Source of the DNA: Micrasema longulum
Lineage: Eukaryota; Arthropoda; Insecta; Trichoptera; Brachycentridae
DNA length: 64,000 nucleotides
Assembly (NCBI GenBank): GCA_022494885.1
Contig: JAGVSM010000453.1
Coordinates: 124,001 to 188,000, forward strand
Direction of reading: 5' to 3'
Below, one piece after another: positions 43,703 through 55,844 of this stretch (the first letter of the stretch is position 1; every line of letters starts with the position of its first letter). The notes beneath the pieces are model-generated. The model made no database searches and had not been told where the DNA came from. It worked only from the letters and a program-made list of their open reading frames with translations. Both the position numbers and the translations under genes were made by a program.

Positions 43703-43742
43703 GGGACAGAACGCTGGAACAATATGAAAATTCGGCCGCAGT
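43703..43742 (+). repeat. 40 bp block shared with 7895-7934
   Basis: GGGACAGAACGCTGGAACAA then TATGAAAATTCGGCCGCAGT. It follows AGCGTTC, which pairs with GAACGCT inside the block to form a short hairpin. This hairpin is not conserved in the other copy. Confidence 0.8.
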
Positions 43743-45339
43743 TCACACATGAACGCAGCAAAAATAAATACACGTGACGGCATTAATACGAGCAAGTTGA
43801 AAAATGCATTTTATTTTGTACTAAGGTGTATTGACATTGACAAGGAACGAATTAATTAATGAAAAATGTGCGGGAGCGACACGTTCACGTCAAACAAATC
43901 GCTATCGCAATGTTCTGTCTGTACGCATTCACACGACGACAATGCGACCACGCGCGGTGGTGCGGATAATCATTCTTCCGCGGAGATAGCCTGCCCGTCT
44001 ATCTCGGTAACGAAGTCTCTGAACAAAGTTTTGTCTTACAAATTGCTATTTAGATGTGCACAACTGTCGAGTCCTAGGACAAAACAATATTGAATTAAAC
44101 AATTCAAATACGTAAACACGTGTTAATGGCCTTTTACCTACAATATCATGGAATTGATTAAAAATAAAAAAGTTTGGCTAATTTTTTATTTGTTTAAATC
44201 TTTAATTTACTCTGCGAAATTCCATTTTATGGCGCGCTAAGATTTAAACCTTTTAAACGTAGAAAAAATATTTTGAGAAAATAAACATGGCGTTGATGAT
44301 TATAGTGGCTATGCGTTGGAAACCCTATTCATAAGGGATGTCACCTCCCACTATTCGCCACTCACCATATAAAATAATGACAGCATGACCTGCCACTTTC
44401 AATCACCCCGCCATTGTTTAATGCGATTCTCCTTCGTACATACATTATGATAATGCTTTCATTTTATAAACTGATTAACGGTACACTTTGCCGCTCATAC
44501 GGTGTTTTAAGAAATTTTCAGAGAGCAAATTTTCCGTTCATGGTAATTATTATAAAATTGTCCTATCTGCTCGTATGAACGGGATACCATTACCCTTACC
44601 CAATGAAAAGCCAAAATTAGTATCCAGCATAGTTATATAATAATACTAGGACGTTTATTATTTATTAAATAGTGTTAAAAAAATGTATTTTTGCATCTAT
44701 CAAATAATTTAGACATGTCGAAAAAGGGTAAAGTTGAAAACGAATTATATTTTTTTTGGTTTCAAGAAAATTAAGTCAAATATGAGTATACTGTTCATAA
44801 GACGTTGATACACATTTTTAAATATATTTTTTATTAAAAATATGAATTATAAGGAAAGCAGACAATACCGTGCCAAAATTCTGGTAAGCCCTTTTTTCAT
44901 TTGTATTTTATATTCATTGAAAAAAATACACAAATTATTAATAATTATAATATTGTCTTCTTTGATCTTTTCTGATGAAAAAATCAGTACCGCGATTACA
45001 AACGATACCTTCATCGGTACATATGGAGAAGATATAAAGTAAAATCGATATTTATGTACAAAAGAAAAATGTATACATATTCTATTTGTTATTCAGAAAA
45101 CCAAATACAACTTTGTAGATAAAATTGAAGAAAAAGTACATTACAGCTATTTTTTTCCCATCCTTAGAACTAAATAATTAAATCTTAATAATTCGATCGA
45201 GCACTAATTTGAGTGAAAAAATTTTATTTATTTTATTTTTTAAACCAATAAATAAACAACTGAAGACATTAGTGGATGAAGACGTTATGTCGCAAATTTT
45301 CAAATTGTACTTTATTACATAAATTAAGATTTTATGTAT
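43743..45339. other. Intergenic; GC-rich island at 43820-44090
   Basis: The island has many CG dinucleotides (ACCACGCGCGGTGGTGCGG) and a 75-codon frame at 43866-44093 (+) without a known domain. It could be a promoter-like or conserved element. The rest is AT-rich. Confidence 0.35.
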
Positions 45340-45603
45340 ATCATCATGATGATTATTCCCCTTTCACTCCTAATAATGCAAAGATCACTGTTAAGAACGA
45401 CAATTGCAGCTTATCTTGATCTTTTTTTTTACGTGAAGGTAAAATTATCAGTCTTACGCTTAAAGTAGTCCAGGGACTATCAAATATCCTAGCGTAAAAA
45501 CACATATTTAAAATAAATATTTCATGTCAACCATATCGGGAATTGAACCTGAGACCTCTTGCATGGTAAGCAGATACGCTGACTACTACACCACGAAGCT
45601 GAC
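45340..45603 (-). mobile_element. SINE-A, full-length copy
   Basis: Minus strand: GTCAGCTTCGTGGTGTAGTA, GCGTATCTGCTTACCATGCA, B box GGTTCAATTCC at 45539-45549, GATATGGTTGACATGAAATA, TGTGTTTTTACGCTAGGATA, TAAGCGTAAGACTGATAATT, then ATTAGGAGTGAAAGGGGAAT and ATCATCATGATGA. It follows the same order as 34219-34462. Confidence 0.88.
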
Positions 45604-45708
45604 AGGTTTTATGTACATCCCTTACATACGAAACCAACTACGAAAATAGCAGAAAACCAATTTTGAAAGCGAATGAAGATGTTATAATATTATCAATAAT
45701 TGAACATA

Positions 45709-45880
45709 GTTATGCAGAAAGCAGTTACTCAACAATTTTGAAAAAATCGATATTGGTGTTATCAGGTACAGTAAGATCAATTCTTTGTATGTTCTGCTAA
45801 AATAGCCAGACCAATTTGATACAAAAAACTGTAATAATCACCCTTTGAAAATATTGTCTATCACAAAAACGGCATTTTTC
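45709..45880 (+). mobile_element. Second, one-ended copy of the 57711 element
   Basis: TAGTTATGCAGAAAGCAG, TTATCAGGTACAGTAAGATC, CCAGACCAATTTGATACAAA and AACGGCATTTTTCAATA match the left 180 bp of 57711-58130. The right end is missing and LINE sequence follows. Confidence 0.7.
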
Positions 45881-45899
45881 AATAAACAATATATTTGTT

Positions 45900-46315
45900 A
45901 AAAATTGCATTTGGTTCAATTGACTGTTCTGAATTACTATTCAAGCTCTCTATAAATGTTCCTCCAAAAGTTCTTAGAAATAACTCTTTTCTTCGTACTC
46001 CTCTTGATTCATCTAATTAGGCAAGGTTCATAAATATGGGAAACTTTTACTAATACCAATGCAATTACGAAACAATTCAACGTAGATTTATTTGAGAATA
46101 ATCATAATTATGTCCGGCGTTTGCATTCTGAGCAATCCGTCTTGTTTTTTTTTTTTGGATTAAGTTTACTGCTTATTACAATTATATTTTTGAATATATT
46201 TTATCTCACTGTGGTGCTCCTTGTGAAAACCTGTAATCAACTTATTATTTAGTTTTTTTATATGCAATAATTGCAGCTGTTGATTACACAAATGAAAAAA
46301 TAAAATATACGTATG
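45900..46315 (+). pseudogene. LINE RT C-terminus and 3' UTR, copy 2
   Basis: From about 45905 a frame reads FGSIDCSELLFKLSINVPPK, VLRNNSFLRTPLDSSN, then a stop and ARFINMGNFY. This is the usual 'SELL..I..NVP.R.LR...FL..P...TNYA....' ending of jockey/CR1-like RTs. The 3' UTR shares CTTGATTCATCTAATTAGGC, CTCACTGTGGTGCTCCTTGT and GAAAACCTGTAATCAACTTA with 26090-26552 and ends in an A-rich tail. It begins right after the truncated 45709 element. Confidence 0.7.
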
Positions 46316-47503
46316 AAGTTATACAAGTCTAGGTACATAAATGTTAATTGAACACATCCTGTTTGAGTTGTATGTACATAGATTATAATTATAGGAACTG
46401 AAGCCAAAAATCTATTTTACATATATTTGTATTATCAAACCATTTCATAAAATTGCTATAATCGCTTCACTTCGCTCGATGTTTTAAATTATGTTAATCG
46501 TGTTTATAAATATATTGGATACCATTATTTTATTTCCCTTGTTTGTCTTTGGTACATAGTTTCATGTTCCTTTTGTTCAGTTTCTTGTACAACGGTTTCT
46601 TCATAAAACTATTGTAATTGGCATAAGCCGTATATATATATAATCAATAATTAAATAATTATAAAATTAAACACATCACTTTACACTGAACTATTGGTCT
46701 TTCCCATAATTATAATATGTTTACCACGAGGCATTTTTATATTAGGGTATTTTCATAAACTGGGAATATGATTTTAAATGTATTCAGTATTTAAAGAATA
46801 TTTTTACAATTGCGAGCATTTTACTATAAAAATCTGAAACGAATGTCTTCATTTATAATTTCCTATTTAAAGTTTGATAGAAATAAAACGGCCCGTAACT
46901 GGCCAAAAGGGTTGATGACGTTACGTGTGACTTATAGATCCTACGTTCACTCAAATCCTATACTGAGATTCTCCGACGCGGGCGGCTTGTAGCTTTTTAT
47001 TTGTTTTTATAGTAAAATTTCGTCTTTTCCTTTGCTTTTTTTTTGTTTTCATTCATAAACATCTATAGCATTATGACTGACATTGGTTTTTTTACAAGGA
47101 AAATCCGATAACTTGCCCAAAATAGATAGATTCATGATGGGTATTTTTTTCTCATCCAATACAAACTTTTTAAGTTCCGAGTATAGAAATATAAAGGCCG
47201 CAAGGTAAGGAAATATATAATGTTTGCTTCCAGAATGCATTCATTTAAATAGTTGTATTATTTGCATGTACTATAAATGTACCATTGTTTCGCGTACATT
47301 TAATGCAAAAGGGGAGTACCTAACGTGACTTTGACACAACATAATCCATAAAATACCATTGCTTGTAAACATCTCTGTTGCTCGAGTGCGTGTTAATGCC
47401 TTTTTTTATTAAATGTGATTTACTTATTAATATATGAGCTAGGGCAAATTACAGAGACAATGCCATAGGTTACATTCATCTAAAACGGACGGGTGATATT
47501 TAA
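46316..47503. other. AT-rich intergenic, nothing recognised
   Basis: No supported feature. Confidence 0.4.
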
Positions 47504-47671
47504 ATGGTAAAATGTCAAGTCACCCCAGAACATAAAGTTAGAACCAAAGCGTACTCGGTGACGTTGATTTGCGATGAAGTCTAGGAAATAATAGATTCCT
47601 GCAAGTGTGAAGACTGTCCAGCATCCCAAGGTCAGTTGCCATTTTGTAAATGCAATCCATTTCACAAATAA
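47504..47671 (+). pseudogene. Cystine-knot-like open frame with an internal stop (tentative)
   Basis: From ATG at 47504 the frame reads MVKCQVTPEHKVRTKAYSVT, LICDEV, a TAG stop at 47582, then EIIDSCKCEDCPASQGQLPF and CKCNPFHK to a TAA at 47669. A 'VxLxC...IxxCxCxxC' arrangement is seen at the end of cystine-knot hormones and CTCK domains (bursicon, glycoprotein hormones, von Willebrand-type ends), which are secreted. The match rests on about 45 residues and may be chance. If real, it would be a terminal exon of a decayed gene or copy. The opposite strand also has a 71-codon frame (47480-47695) with a hydrophobic stretch TLGCWTVFTLAGIYYFL. Only one of the two readings can be right, and I cannot decide which. 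Confidence 0.2.
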
Positions 47672-49329
47672 ATAAGGTAGGTTTTTATACAGCAATTTTT
47701 TAGTAATTTTATTTTTTATTTATTTAGAAAACCAACAGTTCTACAAATTAAACTTAGTGACATAAGTACAGAAATATAAACAATAACGTTCAAAGAATAG
47801 ATTATTTAAGTATTTTAGTACCTGTCAAGCTTTATAAGTGCTAATTTCAGTACCTACTGTTAGTCAATTTTTATAGTCTACAGTCTACATCATTAAATTT
47901 AGTATTTTGTACTGAACAAGACCTACAGAAAAAAAAGTAAAGTGGTTTGTTTTTTTAACATCTCGTTTCAGAACGTTCAAAAGCGTTCAATCATTTTTTC
48001 ATAGGTACTAGGAATGGCCAAAAAAGCTTTATTTGTCTTCACCGTAGTGTTTGTGCACATCGGAACTAAAAAGTACTTGTATCTTATAACTAAAGACATT
48101 TTATGCGCGTTAATTTGTTAAAACAGTGTAAAACAACCGATTACAATAAAAACAACACGTAGGCTATACAAATTCGTATGAATTTGTTTGAACGGTCAGT
48201 CAAATTCGTAACGCGTGACGTCACAAGCCCATACGGCATCCGAATGTTCGTTTTGGCGCCAATTCAAAGTATACGTTTTTAAACCGCTCTGAAAAATAAA
48301 CGCGTGGACATAAAAAAATAAAAACTGTACAGTTACCATCGTAATTTTTTCTCTCTATTTTTTTGCAAAATAAAAAAATAAAGTGAAAATAGCATATTAT
48401 ATTAAACCGACCTTCTGTCTACTTAATCTTAATATCAGATTTTAACTCCGAGTTTTTGTTTTTAAAAAAAATAATCAGTGGACTTTAATTAGTGTTTCGT
48501 TTCAATGTTAACAATAAAATTATAGTTCGTAATTAACAACTTAAAAAATAAACTGGAAAAGTTATGGCTAATATCGCACCAATATATAATATGCACTTTA
48601 TCACCGAAACTCTTAAACAACTACTCACAAACACAGGCAAAACATTAAATAAATATGTGCAAACACGGAAATCTATATGCGTAAAATAAAATTTTACAAA
48701 TATGAGCGGGGTAGTCACTAACAGAATATTTTTTAACGTTTTCTTTACACAAAAAAGTGGCATGACTTAGCTAAAAAAACTGTCACAGCTTAATATCACT
48801 TTGCTAGGGGGAGCCAAATAATATTATCAGCTTTGAAAATCAAAATATATCAAGATTAATGAATGTTTTCCATTTCACAGTCACAGACAAATATTATATT
48901 AGATAATGGTCATGCAACCGACAACGATACTCATTAATTTAGAGTCACATATCCTGACTAAGGACAATCAATAATCATCAAACGTGTAGGAGAGTTTGTG
49001 AAAAATCTATTGATGCAATTATTTTATCAGCGTAATAGTTAAATATGTATCTCAATTGAGGCGAATAAATTATTATGATTATTAAAGTAAAATGGGTAAA
49101 TATGGCAACGATTATTTCGAGCAAAGTTAATAAACTCACTTCTTGCGTAAGAAAATAAATTATTTGTCTGTCAGAAAGTGCGTTTTACAAACTATCAAAA
49201 ACAGCACACATCTAATCAAGAAATTGAATAAAAAATAGTGTTTAGGAAATAACCCTAAAAACAGAAAAATGCCATATAACCTTTGTCCTGGGGTATATGG
49301 CAACACCACCCGGGTGATATTCACAAAAT
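47672..49329. other. Intergenic; R-F fragment at 48445-48530
   Basis: AATCAGTGGACTTTAATTAG then TGTTTCGTTTCAATGTTAAC at 48470-48515 is a worn arm of family R-F. A CRE-type TGACGTCA lies at 48216-48223 in a less AT-rich patch (48200-48260). Otherwise nothing. Confidence 0.4.
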
Positions 49330-49470
49330 TCAACAGGTGGAAGAATCAATGAAATTTGGATGTTTAAACATACGCAGAATGGTGAATGTTACTCAGTATG
49401 TTAAATGGCCACCAATGACAGATCAAAAGCCCTATAAATGCCTAGACTTCAACATTCCCTTCAATATACA
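49330..49470 (-). repeat. Repeat family R-B, partial copy
   Basis: Minus strand: AGGGAATGTTGAAGTCTAGG, CATTTATAGGGCTTTTGATC, TGTCATTGGTGGCCATTTAA, CTGAGTAACATTCACCATTC, then TGTTTAAACATCCAAATTTC. Confidence 0.75.
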
Positions 49471-52170
49471 TGTAATAAGGCAAAAGGCACCTATAAGTAC
49501 GAAAAATAATATAGGTGTCAATATGCCGCGCGGGGTGTATAACTCAATTCCTATGACGCGTATTACCCCATAATACAATAAAAAACATCGTGCATCAAAC
49601 TAAAAAAAACAAAGGTTTCATGGCGGCCGATTGCAAAAAAGATCGACGCGGGCAGAAATACTTAATCGATCAATGTAACATTGATCCTAAAATAATGAGT
49701 CGTTTACAAGAAACACACAGTTAAAAATGGTTACTAAAGAGGTATGATGAAAATATTTTGATACATACGTTGATTTTTTTTCCAAAAATTGTATTTTTGG
49801 ACGACAATGTGACATTGAAACACAACACAAATTAAGTAAAATGAACGACCGACAAGAAAATAAAAGATTTCCCCTACATGTTTACAAGTTTTTAAATCAA
49901 AAGGTCCAAGCGTTTGCGGCGTACTACCGATGGTGCTATTTTCAACCATTTTCCGTTAAACATTATACTTCAACCAAAAAAGTATATCATGATGATACAA
50001 GGAGCGGAAGAAATACATTAAAATGATCACGTATACTATTGAAACATTATTTAAGAAAAAAAAAATTAAGGGCGAGCTACTTTAAATTCGGATATTATTT
50101 TATAACAAACAAACAATCCACCATATCAACAAATAACAACTGAATAGAAAAAATAATGACGAACCCAATTTTTTAGTTTAAAACATTCTTCGTATCACTA
50201 TAACATTAAAAATTATTTATTGCTTTCGGGCACTTCCCAGGCCAGGTCACAAAGAAATATTATTTTAATTTATGCAAAGTATTTATCGAATTTTATTTAG
50301 TAAACTTAGTAAGACTTGTAGATCGCACACTATGAAATGGTTTCATGTAAAGTACAGTGCGTTCAGCAAGAGGCCTATGATGATGTTTAGTGCCTATCGG
50401 TGAACCAAGTAAACAACTTAAAACTTTTGCCTGTGCAAATGTGCACACTCAAACATTTCATATGAAAACTTAATGTTACACACACAAAAGCTATTAAATA
50501 TTTTAATGTACTGTACATAAAATGAAACATCGTATACATCTATCGTGGGCATACAAGAGAAATTGACTAAGTGACAAAATCAATAATATTCAGGGGAGCC
50601 ATTTTAGTGTTTTTATAGAGTTCAACTGCTTCTCAAAGATCAAATTTTTCAAGTAGGTGGTTGGTTATTTAACATTATATATACGGTACTTTTAACTTCT
50701 ATGTAAAGTAAAAGCGTATTTAAAAAACATTATTACTTTTAAAAAATTTGACATGAAATTTTGCAGATAATTATTTTTGCTTTGTTCATTGAGGGAGGTA
50801 GTATTTTATTTCATAATTATGAATTATGTTTTTGAGATTTTTTATTTCAATAATCCATTTTTTTTATATTTATGAAGGTTAAGTAAACACAGAAATATTA
50901 AATAAATGAAAAATAAGAAATAATTCAGAAGTGTTGCGTAATAATCAAAACAATAAATTGAATTAATTAACTTTTTAAAAAGTATCTTTCAAACACAAAA
51001 CATATACTTACTTACTAACTACCAACTCTTAACTAACTATTTACTGGTGACATAACCTTTAAGTAAAATTGACTAACTGTTACTTGGTCAATTCTTTGGA
51101 TCTTAAATTTACTAATAAAAGTGACTACGTGTGTTGATCAGTTTTGTCAAAAATCTGTGAGCTTCTATCAAATGGTCACATTTTCAAATTAATTTTTTTT
51201 TGGAGTGTCTAATCAACTTGGAATTTTTACCAGTAAAGCATTATGCTAATACGATGTCAAAAAGTCAATAATCTCAATTTCGTCATTTTTGCAAATGGTC
51301 ACTTTTACTTGTAAAACCACGACATGTAAAAGTGTGTATTTATATAACATGAATACATTAGGTATGAGGCATAAAGTTGCAGCGAGGGCGAGACTCACTC
51401 GAGTTAGTGGTATACCTACCGGTATACACTATATAGGTAGCTACTCCGCATTTCCTCACCGCACACACAATACTGTCACGATGTGAAATGATTAATGTTT
51501 CTTGAGCGTGAGATTGGTCTAAATTATTATTTCTTTGGGGACCTAAAACGTACGCCGAGGAAACTCGCCGAAACCCCCGGAGTAGCGATGCCCATAACCA
51601 ATTACCCACTCTGTACAATCGATTTAAACGCAATATAATGAATTTTGTTCTTAACTGGTTATTATATTAATAACCGGTTTTGTTTCAGAAAACGAGTATA
51701 ATTTTACTTACTTACGTATTTCCGCATAATGGAAATTTCTGATTCGATCAATTAAGTGTTAATATTTATAGAATAAGAAGTTGTTTAAATTTTCGCATGT
51801 TTGCTTAGATCTTTTGCTTTGTTTCATTGTTTATATCAATTTTATTTCAAATTGTAAACATTGTTGTTTATTGAAATTTTTAATTAAGAGAGTATTGTTC
51901 CGAATTTTTTTTATTTTTCTGTATGATTATAACTGTACTGTATTTATTATATGCACCACTAGTTAAGGGAAAAATAATGAACTGATTTCTAGATTTAAAC
52001 CAGAAACTTCAATAATTTATAGAAGTCACTATACCACGAATAGACAAATATGTAAAATTTAGAGACGTAAATACCCATTTTTGCTATACGTTTGTCTGAT
52101 AATATTGAACAACGTTTATAATGTTATAATAATATGTTTATCACACAAACAATAAACATAAAATGATCGA
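49471..52170. other. Intergenic, nothing firmly recognised
   Basis: A less AT-rich island at 51370-51610 contains an imperfect palindrome around GGTATACCTACCGGTATAC (51411) but no recognisable protein. Overlapping frames at 49734-50026 are on opposite strands and unconvincing. Confidence 0.35.
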
Positions 52171-52760
52171 CAGAAGTTTCGGTTTCAGTTTCAGCTAGTA
52201 AAACGAGTTTCAGCCGTGGTTTCGGTTTAGGACAAAAAATTGACCGAAACCTGTGCCCGAACGTATCAGAACACAATAAGAGAATTTGATATTTGTCCGT
52301 TCTATTGCATTACCATTGTCAAACATAAAAAATAAAAACTAGACCCATTTTGTGATTTGTTGACTAAAGTAAGAAGTTCTTAGATTTTTGCATTTATATT
52401 TTCGTAATTCCCTTACAATTAATAATTAAATTTCCAATAGCATACACTTAATAAATAGTACAAATAGGTTATATGTACAACATAACGACGAACCAAATAG
52501 CGCTAAAAATTCTAAAAAAACAATTTTACTCATTAAATTTATGCTATTTATTTTATGGCGTATTATATTTTACAATTATTTTAATGATTTCGTAAGGTTT
52601 TACAATAACGACGCTTAATTTTCGGAGTTTTGAAGTGACTTATAACTTATTTAAATACGTTTCAGTTTAGGTTTTGGTTTCGGCTGAAACTAGAACAAAA
52701 GCCGAAATTCGGTTTCTGTTTCGTTTGGTTGGCTGAAAATCTAGTTTCGGCTAGTCACTG
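52171..52760. mobile_element. Possible hAT-type non-autonomous element
   Basis: The left edge reads CAGAAGTTTCGGTTTCAGTT and the reverse complement of the right edge reads CAGTGACTAGCCGAAACTAG. Both begin with CAG and are dense in GAAACC/GGTTTC motifs and CTAG..TTTCAGCC. hAT elements typically begin with CAG and have subterminal motif clusters. I do not see a matching 8 bp target duplication, and the interior is non-coding. Confidence 0.4.
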
Positions 52761-53563
52761 TTAAAAACATGCACAAACAAACAAATACACACCCTTACAT
52801 AAACACACACATAAGTAAGCACATATAATAGTCAAGGAAATAAACGTTATTATTTTTTTCTCTAAACTTTTTTTTATGTTCATAAAAAACCATGAAAACC
52901 GTAATTTAATTATTAAGTGAATATTATAAACTAAGATAACTTTATAAAAATAAAACTGTTTGATGTGATCGAATAATTTAGCAGTGATTTCTCGATATTT
53001 ACGACACTATCAGAGTTACTCGGTAGCCAAAAATACAACGCAGAGAAATTACTCCACATTTATTTTAAGAGCCTTCTTATTTCAACGTTAAAAACAAATC
53101 TCAGTGACCTGATAAACTCCAGCAAGAGTATATTAAAGGAATGCAGTAAATTTTAATGGTGCGTATATCTTTTTTTAATGCCAGCTAACTTTTAATCGTG
53201 ATCTGTAAATGTAATTAATAAAAATATCCATAAATTCATATATGCAGGAATAAATCTAAGCCTTTCTGATGCATCGTAAATTAAACCTTTTTATGTCTGA
53301 GATACATAATGTTTTACGTTAGTTTTAAACTGAAAATACACAGCTGATATGTATGCCGAGGATATATTTTTTAAATTCAACCTTACATTTCGTTAGAAAG
53401 CTGGCATGGCGTCTGCTTCCGGTGAATGCATGTTGAAAATTTGACTTTATTTTGATATTTAACTGCATTGATACGACAGATAGTAAATAAACAATGAAAT
53501 ATTGGTACCTTTTTAATTAAATCTTTTTTCATTCAGTCATTCCCCAGCGAAGCGAAATGAACG
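52761..53563. other. AT-rich intergenic with a CA-rich patch
   Basis: A CA-rich stretch at 52770-52830 (AAACACACACATAAGTAAGC) follows the hAT-like element. Nothing else. Confidence 0.4.
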
Positions 53564-53775
53564 TCTTCCAATTTGTTGCAAAAAAGAAGGAAAACATTTT
53601 TGAGAAGGGATTTTAGAAGTCTAGGCATTTACAGGGCTAACGACCTATCATTAGCAATTTACACACTGTGTAACATCGACTTAAACCGTCCATTGGCAGG
53701 CTAAAAACCCTGTAAATGCTTAGACTTTTATATTTCTTTCTCTTAAATGTTCTCCATCCCTGTCGTAATTTATTG
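53564..53775. repeat. Repeat family R-B, palindromic copy
   Basis: The left arm TTGTTGCAAAAAAGAAGGAA, AGTCTAGGCATTTACAGGGC is matched by a reversed right arm (reverse complement AAGTCTAAGCATTTACAGGG). The two meet around ACACACTGTGTAACATCG. Arms are about 90 bp with moderate divergence. This is the only R-B copy with both ends. Confidence 0.75.
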
Positions 53776-54194
53776 AAACAGGATTGCCATAAATAAGATT
53801 TTTTAAAAAATCAAAAAAATATTATAAATAATTTCATTCAGTATTCCCAAGGAGTTTTTGAAAAAAAACTCATTAAGGGACATGTAGATAACAATATTTA
53901 TTTACAGACATATTTATATTTGAAATAATAATATTATTACAGAATGAAAATAATAATGCATAAGATATTATGAATACACGAATAAAAAACAATAGGTGAA
54001 GCGAGGTTATTAATATTAACGAGGCTTTATAAATTTTAACTTAAGATTTATGGCATAGTATTATGCAAACACTTAAAACACGGATTTGATTTTATAAAGT
54101 TTATGTTTATAAAGAAAAACAACAGTTTAAAAAAAAAAAAAAAACAAAAATATTAAAAGAGTTTTTGAGGGCCGTGATCAACAATTTGTAAATT
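53776..54194. other. AT-rich intergenic, poly-A run
   Basis: A 16-base A run lies near 54129, the likely tail side of the following SINE-B copy. Nothing else. Confidence 0.45.
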
Positions 54195-54298
54195 AGTAAC
54201 TATTAGTAAATAGGAATCACGTTGGGGTAGAGTAGGGTTCGAACCACGGACCTTTGATCCGTGAGTCCGAGACACAAGTCACGGGACCACAACCCGAT
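54195..54298 (-). mobile_element. SINE-B head and part of body
   Basis: Minus strand: ATCGGGTTGTGGTCCCGTGA, CTTGTGTCTCGGACTCACGG, B box GGTTCGAACC, CTACTCTACCCCAACGTGAT, then GTTACTAATTTACAAATTGT. It sits at the 3' end of the R-C element. Confidence 0.8.
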
Positions 54299-54690
54299 AT
54301 AAAACATAAAATTAAAAATAGTACGCACATCCACGTAAAGTTTTTCACAAATATGATAGTAGAAGATATTACGCATTAAAGAGAAAAACATAAAATATAG
54401 AACAAGAAAAGAAGAGAAGAGCATTGTAAGAAGTTTGGGGATGAGAAAAAAAAGTGGAGAAGTGGAAGAGATGGATTCTTATAATATAGTTGACCGATTC
54501 AAAATAACTTAAGATAATAATATAAAAATATTAAAAGTTATATTAATTGAAACGCTGACAAATGTTTCATTTACGTGTGTTTCGAGGTTTTTCGAAGTGT
54601 TTCGAAGTCACAAAATTTTGTAGTAAAAATAACTAAATGGGGACAAAGAAGTTTAAACCCAAAGTAGCTACAATAGATTAATGAGTTTTG
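54299..54690 (-). mobile_element. Repeat family R-C (LINE 3' UTR-like), copy 1
   Basis: The reverse complement matches 59010-59400 over nearly its full length: TGTCCCCATTTAGTTATTTT, ACAAAATTTTGTGACTTCGA, GAAACATTTGTCAGCGTTTC, TATTTGTGAAAAACTTTACG and TGGATGTGCGTACTATTTTT. No clear protein. A terminal A-rich tail in the other copy suggests the 3' end of a LINE. Confidence 0.8.
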
Positions 54691-55844
54691 AAAGTTTTTT
54701 TTTTGGAGAGGATTTTATTTTAAAAAAAAAACTATATTGATATTCCAATTTTTCATTGATTTTAATTAAAAATAAATGTTTTTTTCCTTTAACATACAGA
54801 ATATTATATTACGAAAACGGAGCTGTATAAGTTATCCATAGAAATGATAATTAAAGTTCATTTAAGACATGTCATTATGTACTTACAGCTCCTACGTAAA
54901 GAAATTTAAAAAGACTTTTTTAAATTGCAATTCGTCTGTAAATTCCTCAGTCGAATTTTGCGAACTTTCCGTAATTCGACTCAATCCAACATATTAAAAG
55001 TTATCCATCTAAATGAAAGGAAATTCTACAACCTTCAGACGGTAGACATTTCTCCGACAGTAATCAACAGTAATTCTGATTCTTTTGTACGTATCACGGC
55101 CAATTACTTTAATGCCAATATTCAAATTCCTTGTACCGTGAGGCGCATTTCTTTCAGAGGACTTCCGACATAATGAAGCCTGCCGGTGCAATTAGTAGAG
55201 CCTAGATTAGCCTACTCTTAATCTGAAACCGAAACAATCAAAATACCCACTAAGCTAAACTGCCTCTCATCAAAATGTAAAGTTTAAAAAAACCCCTAAT
55301 CCTTTACCAAATGTTAAAATTAGCTCCTTTTGAGGCGTTGGTTTTATTTAATTTCTTATAATTCTTCGCTTCCAAAGTGAGTACGCATTTGTTTATGCTC
55401 GCCTAACTGTAGCGGCCATGTTGGGTCTTGTTGAGCAAGCTGTTGGAAAATGGCCACAGATGGCATCTGAATAGTTAAATCTTAACTGATTGTTTTGAAA
55501 TTAATGGAATCAGAGATGGGATTTGAATACATCAAAATGTATCACTGATACAATAAACGTATGGGAGAAATGTATAGATGGAAAATGAGCGAGAAAATTC
55601 ATTTGGATTTGGTTAGTAAAATTTCAAAATTGTGATTATTACCTATTTATAAATTAATTTTTGTATTTAATGCAGATTTATTAAAAACATACAAAGTAAT
55701 TTTACAAAAAACGGATATTTACAAACCACGTAGAGTGGATACATTGAGGGTGTTCTCTGTGTTAACCGTTTGCTCTTTGACGGTACAAATTTGTCCTGGT
55801 GTAAAATAACTCATATTTTATAACAATATTTTGAGTTTGTCTAA
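54691..55844. other. Intergenic; less AT-rich island at 54920-55200
   Basis: An 82-codon frame at 54925-55173 (+) overlaps a 60-codon frame on the other strand, and no motif is recognised. The island might be conserved non-coding DNA. Confidence 0.35.
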
